This document shows, piece after piece, positions 6,082 through 8,244 of a stretch of DNA of 8,244 nt. The position numbers and the translations under genes were made by a program. The DNA is taken from positions 1 through 8,244 of the forward strand of contig DASUCM010000099.1 of assembly GCA_036276035.1 (NCBI GenBank), given 5' to 3'. The notes beneath the pieces are model-generated. The model did no database searches and was not told where the DNA came from. It was given only the letters and a program-made list of their open reading frames with translations. Each line of letters begins with the position of its first letter. The stretch's first letter is position 1. This DNA comes from JACDAF01 sp036276035 (GTDB lineage Bacteria > Chloroflexota > Limnocylindria > P2-11E).

Positions 6082-7743
6082 GACCTGCATCACGACGGGC
6101 AGCACCATCGGCCGCCGCTTCGTGCGCTCGTACAGGAACGCGGAGAGGCTGCCGTGGATCTCGTCGCGCAGCGTCGCCGCCTCGACGAGGTGGTCCCCGG
6201 TCTGCGTCTCCTTCAGCGCCGCGAGGATGCGGGCCTTCGCCTCCTCCATGAGGTCCCCCGAGCCCTGCTCGGGCACGAAGCCCTTCGTGACGATGTCGGG
6301 CCCGGCCACGACCTGGCCGGTCTGCCGGTCGATCGTGAGCACGACCAGGAAGAAGCCGTCGCTGCCGATGGAGAGGCGGTCCCGCATGACCGACTGGCTC
6401 ACGTCGCCGACGCCGAGCCCGTCCACATACACCTGGCCCACCTGCACGCGCTCCCGGACGCCGGCGCCCTTCGCGCCGAACTCGAGGACATCCCCGTTCG
6501 TCATCACGAAGGTGTTCTCGGGCGCCACGCCGAGGTCCATGGCCATCCGGGCGTGCCGGACGAGCATCCGGTACTCGCCATGGATCGGGACGAAGTGCTT
6601 CGGGCGGAGGATGTTCAGCATGAGCTTCAGCTCCTCCTGGCTCGCGTGGCCGGAGACGTGAGGGCGCTTCCCCGGCTCGTAGACGACCTCTGCGCCGAGC
6701 TTGAAGAGGTTGTCGACGGTGCGGCTCACGAGCTCCTCGTTGCCGGGGATCGGCGTCGCGGACATGACGACCGTGTCGCCGTCCTTCACGGCCACGTGGC
6801 GGTGGTCTCCGAGCGCCATGCGGGAGAGGGCGCTCGTCGGCTCGCCCTGGCTGCCGGTCGTGATGATGCAGACCTCGTGGTCGGGAAGCTTCCCGATGTC
6901 GCCGGCGTGGACGACCGCGCCCTCGGGGAGATCGAAGTGCCCGAGCTCCCGCGCGGTGCGCGAGTAGTTCTCCATCGAGCGGCCGATGATCGCGGTCTTG
7001 CGGCCCCAGGCGTGGGCGATCTCGATGATCTGCTTCACGCGCGAGATGTTCGAGGCGAACGTCGTGATGATCACGCGCCCTGGCGCCCGCGGCATGATCC
7101 CGTCGAGCAGCTCTCCCACGTGCCGCTCCGATGGGGTGTAGCCGGGCACCTCCGCGCGCGTCGAGTCCGACATGAGGAGCAGCACGCCCTTCGCCGCGAT
7201 CGCGGACAGCCGCGCGAAGTCCGTCTGCCGCCCGTCGACCGGCGTGTGGTCGAACTTCCAGTCACCGGAGTGCACGATCGTGCCGTAGGGCGTCTCGATG
7301 GTGATGCCGACGGCGTCCGGGATGCTGTGGCAGACGTCGTACGAGTCGCACTCGAAGCGCCCGACCTGGAACGGCGTACCGGGGGTGATCTCGCGGAACG
7401 TCGTCTTGTCCGCGAGCTTGTGCTCCTTCAGCTTCGTGCGGACGAGCCCGATCGTCAGCTTCGTCCCGTAGATCGGCACGCTGCCCATGTCGCGCAGGAA
7501 GAACGGCAGGCCGCCGATGTGATCCTCGTGCGCGTGCGTGAGCACGACGCCGCGCACCTTGGCCGCGCGCTCGCGCAGGTAGCGCATGTCGGGGATGACG
7601 AGGTCGATGCCGAGCATCTCCTCGTCCGGGAACATGAGGCCGGCGTCGACGACGACGATGTCGTCGCCACACTCGATCGCCATCATGTTCTTGCCGATCT
7701 CGCCGACGCCTCCGAGCGGGATGACGCGTACCGGATCAGCCAA
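6079..7743 (-). CDS. rnj: Ribonuclease J (beta-CASP metallo-beta-lactamase RNase)
   Basis: Zinc-dependent endonuclease and 5'-to-3' exonuclease for mRNA decay and rRNA/RNA processing. The 554 residues are full length for the family. The N-terminus VRVIPLGGVGEIGKNM is diagnostic. Metal ligands follow the family pattern: HAHEDH (70-75), H139 in DVCHSIPDA, D161 in HSGDWKFD and H388 in VPIHGEYRML. The beta-CASP segment contains SDSTRAEVPG (192-201), TTFASNISR (227-235), TTGSQGEP (295-302) and the RNA 5'-end-binding loop PHVSGHASQEE (361-371). The C-terminal RTKRRPMVLPVVMQV (540-554) is also typical. The start is TTG at 7743, giving LADPVRVIPL. No ATG or GTG precedes the conserved strand in frame. 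The gene overlaps the upstream glycosylase by eight bases, with no strong ribosome binding site, so translation is probably coupled. Family assignment is secure. Confidence 0.97.
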   Translation of the reverse strand: MADPVRVIPLGGVGEIGKNMMAIECGDDIVVVDAGLMFPDEEMLGIDLVIPDMRYLRERAAKVRGVVLTHAHEDHIGGLPFFLRDMGSVPIYGTKLTIGLVRTKLKEHKLADKTTFREITPGTPFQVGRFECDSYDVCHSIPDAVGITIETPYGTIVHSGDWKFDHTPVDGRQTDFARLSAIAAKGVLLLMSDSTRAEVPGYTPSERHVGELLDGIMPRAPGRVIITTFASNISRVKQIIEIAHAWGRKTAIIGRSMENYSRTARELGHFDLPEGAVVHAGDIGKLPDHEVCIITTGSQGEPTSALSRMALGDHRHVAVKDGDTVVMSATPIPGNEELVSRTVDNLFKLGAEVVYEPGKRPHVSGHASQEELKLMLNILRPKHFVPIHGEYRMLVRHARMAMDLGVAPENTFVMTNGDVLEFGAKGAGVRERVQVGQVYVDGLGVGDVSQSVMRDRLSIGSDGFFLVVLTIDRQTGQVVAGPDIVTKGFVPEQGSGDLMEEAKARILAALKETQTGDHLVEAATLRDEIHGSLSAFLYERTKRRPMVLPVVMQV

Positions 7744-8244
7744 AGAGGTCCAGCTGCTTGGGTGTTTGTGCCACCACGGTCTCCTTCTTCTCTGCCGCGC
7801 GTTCGGTCGCGAGCATCGCCGCGAGGGTCTGGAAGTCCTTCTCGAGCTCCGCCCGGAGGCTCGGCTGGTGCAGCGCCGCGGCGGGGTGGAACATCGGGAA
7901 GACCGTCACGTCGGCCACGCGGCGCGGCCTCCCGTGGATCCGCGAGATCGACTCGCCGGGGAGGAACTTGTACATCGCGAAGCGGCCGAGCGTCACGACG
8001 ACGCGCGGCCGCAGTGCCTCGACGTGCGCGCGGAACCAGGCGTCGCACGCCGCGATCTCGTCGGGGAGCGGGTCGCGGTTCTCGGGCGGCCGGTGGCGCA
8101 CGACGTTGGTGATGAAGACCTTCGACCGGTCGAGCCCGATCCCCTCGAGGAGCTGGTCGAGCAGCTGGCCCGCCGCTCCGACGAACGGCCGGCCCTGGAC
8201 GTCCTCGTTGTAGCCCGGCGCCTCGCCGAGGAAGAGGATCCCGG
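7736..8244 (-). CDS. Uracil-DNA glycosylase, family 4 (partial, N-terminus beyond right edge)
   Basis: Removes uracil from DNA, starting base excision repair of deaminated cytosine. The visible 168 C-terminal residues begin in the strand before the active-site motif GEAPGYNED (6-14 of the visible part), followed by GRPFVGAAGQLLDQLL (17-32), FITNVV (43-48), RPPENRDPLPDEIAAC (51-66), VVVTLGR (81-87) and the second active-site motif HPAAAL (119-124). These are family 4 (thermostable Fe-S UDG) motifs, not family 1 or 5. About 40 N-terminal residues, including the first two cluster cysteines, should lie outside the window. Of the two later cluster cysteines only C66 is present; the other position holds H50. 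The protein ends with a charged linker and QLDLFG, resembling a sliding-clamp-binding peptide. It is the first visible gene of the coupled run and overlaps the RNase J start by eight bases. Confidence 0.92.
   Translation of the reverse strand, partial: GILFLGEAPGYNEDVQGRPFVGAAGQLLDQLLEGIGLDRSKVFITNVVRHRPPENRDPLPDEIAACDAWFRAHVEALRPRVVVTLGRFAMYKFLPGESISRIHGRPRRVADVTVFPMFHPAAALHQPSLRAELEKDFQTLAAMLATERAAEKKETVVAQTPKQLDLFG
7742..7756 (-). other. Putative sliding-clamp-binding peptide QLDLF at the glycosylase C-terminus
   Basis: The codons encode Q-L-D-L-F, followed by one Gly and the stop. This equals the bacterial beta-clamp-binding consensus QL(S/D)LF. It sits at the end of a flexible, charged tail (ERAAEKKETVVAQTPK), where such peptides usually occur. 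Binding itself is inferred, not shown. Confidence 0.65.

Noticed and set aside
3823..8112. A 4.3-kb open frame on the plus strand (1429 codons), antisense to ftsK, rnj and the glycosylase.
   Set aside because: It lies in direct codon register with ftsK and rnj, so its stops could arise only from TTA, CTA or TCA codons, which GC-rich genes avoid. Its product is an Arg/Asp/His/Val-rich low-complexity string with no domain, while the minus-strand proteins are conserved throughout.
1..8244. Signs of mobile elements, phage genes, CRISPR, toxin-antitoxin or defence systems, tRNA or rRNA.
   Set aside because: The strand is filled by seven conserved housekeeping genes; no transposase, integrase, regular repeats, tRNA-like cloverleaf or terminal inverted repeats were seen.

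Overview
The window is a densely packed, GC-rich stretch of bacterial chromosome. Every gene I can support lies on the minus strand, so transcription runs from high to low coordinates. It holds seven protein genes (five complete, one cut at each edge). The only non-coding stretch is a 25-base gap. I see no RNA gene, mobile element, CRISPR array or promoter.

In the direction of transcription the order is: (1) a family 4 uracil-DNA glycosylase (N-terminus beyond the right edge); (2) ribonuclease J; (3) an FtsK/SpoIIIE DNA translocase; (4) a RodZ-type helix-turn-helix membrane protein; (5) a stand-alone CinA C-terminal domain (PncC-type NMN amidohydrolase); (6) a short homoserine dehydrogenase; (7) an aspartate kinase of the LysC/ThrA type (C-terminus beyond the left edge). 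The first six junctions from glycosylase to homoserine dehydrogenase overlap or abut (8-base overlap, 0 gap, TAATG, TAGTG, GTGA). This is the layout of one translationally coupled operon. Only the RodZ gene starts with ATG; the other visible starts are TTG or GTG.

Functionally the operon mixes DNA repair, RNA processing and decay, chromosome segregation, cell-shape control, NAD salvage and the aspartate-family amino acid pathway. The order RNase J - FtsK/SpoIIIE - RodZ/YmfM - CinA, with aspartate-pathway enzymes alongside, resembles the Bacillus subtilis neighbourhood dapG-dapA-rnjB-tepA-spoIIIE...ymfM-pgsA-cinA-recA and similar actinobacterial loci. Here pgsA is absent between RodZ and CinA, CinA has lost its N-terminal domain, and hom-lysC follow where recA might be expected.

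The high GC content, RNase J and this gene order point to a Terrabacteria-type lineage. A GC-rich Chloroflexota or a relative is my best guess, but the window holds no decisive taxonomic marker. This is core genome rather than an accessory island, and I find no convincing novel system. The observations worth checking are at the protein level: a clamp-binding-like tail and a Cys-to-His change in the glycosylase, Ig-like modules in RodZ, a homoserine dehydrogenase without an ACT domain and with an unusual Ala run, and an in-frame RNase J/FtsK junction separated by a single TAG.
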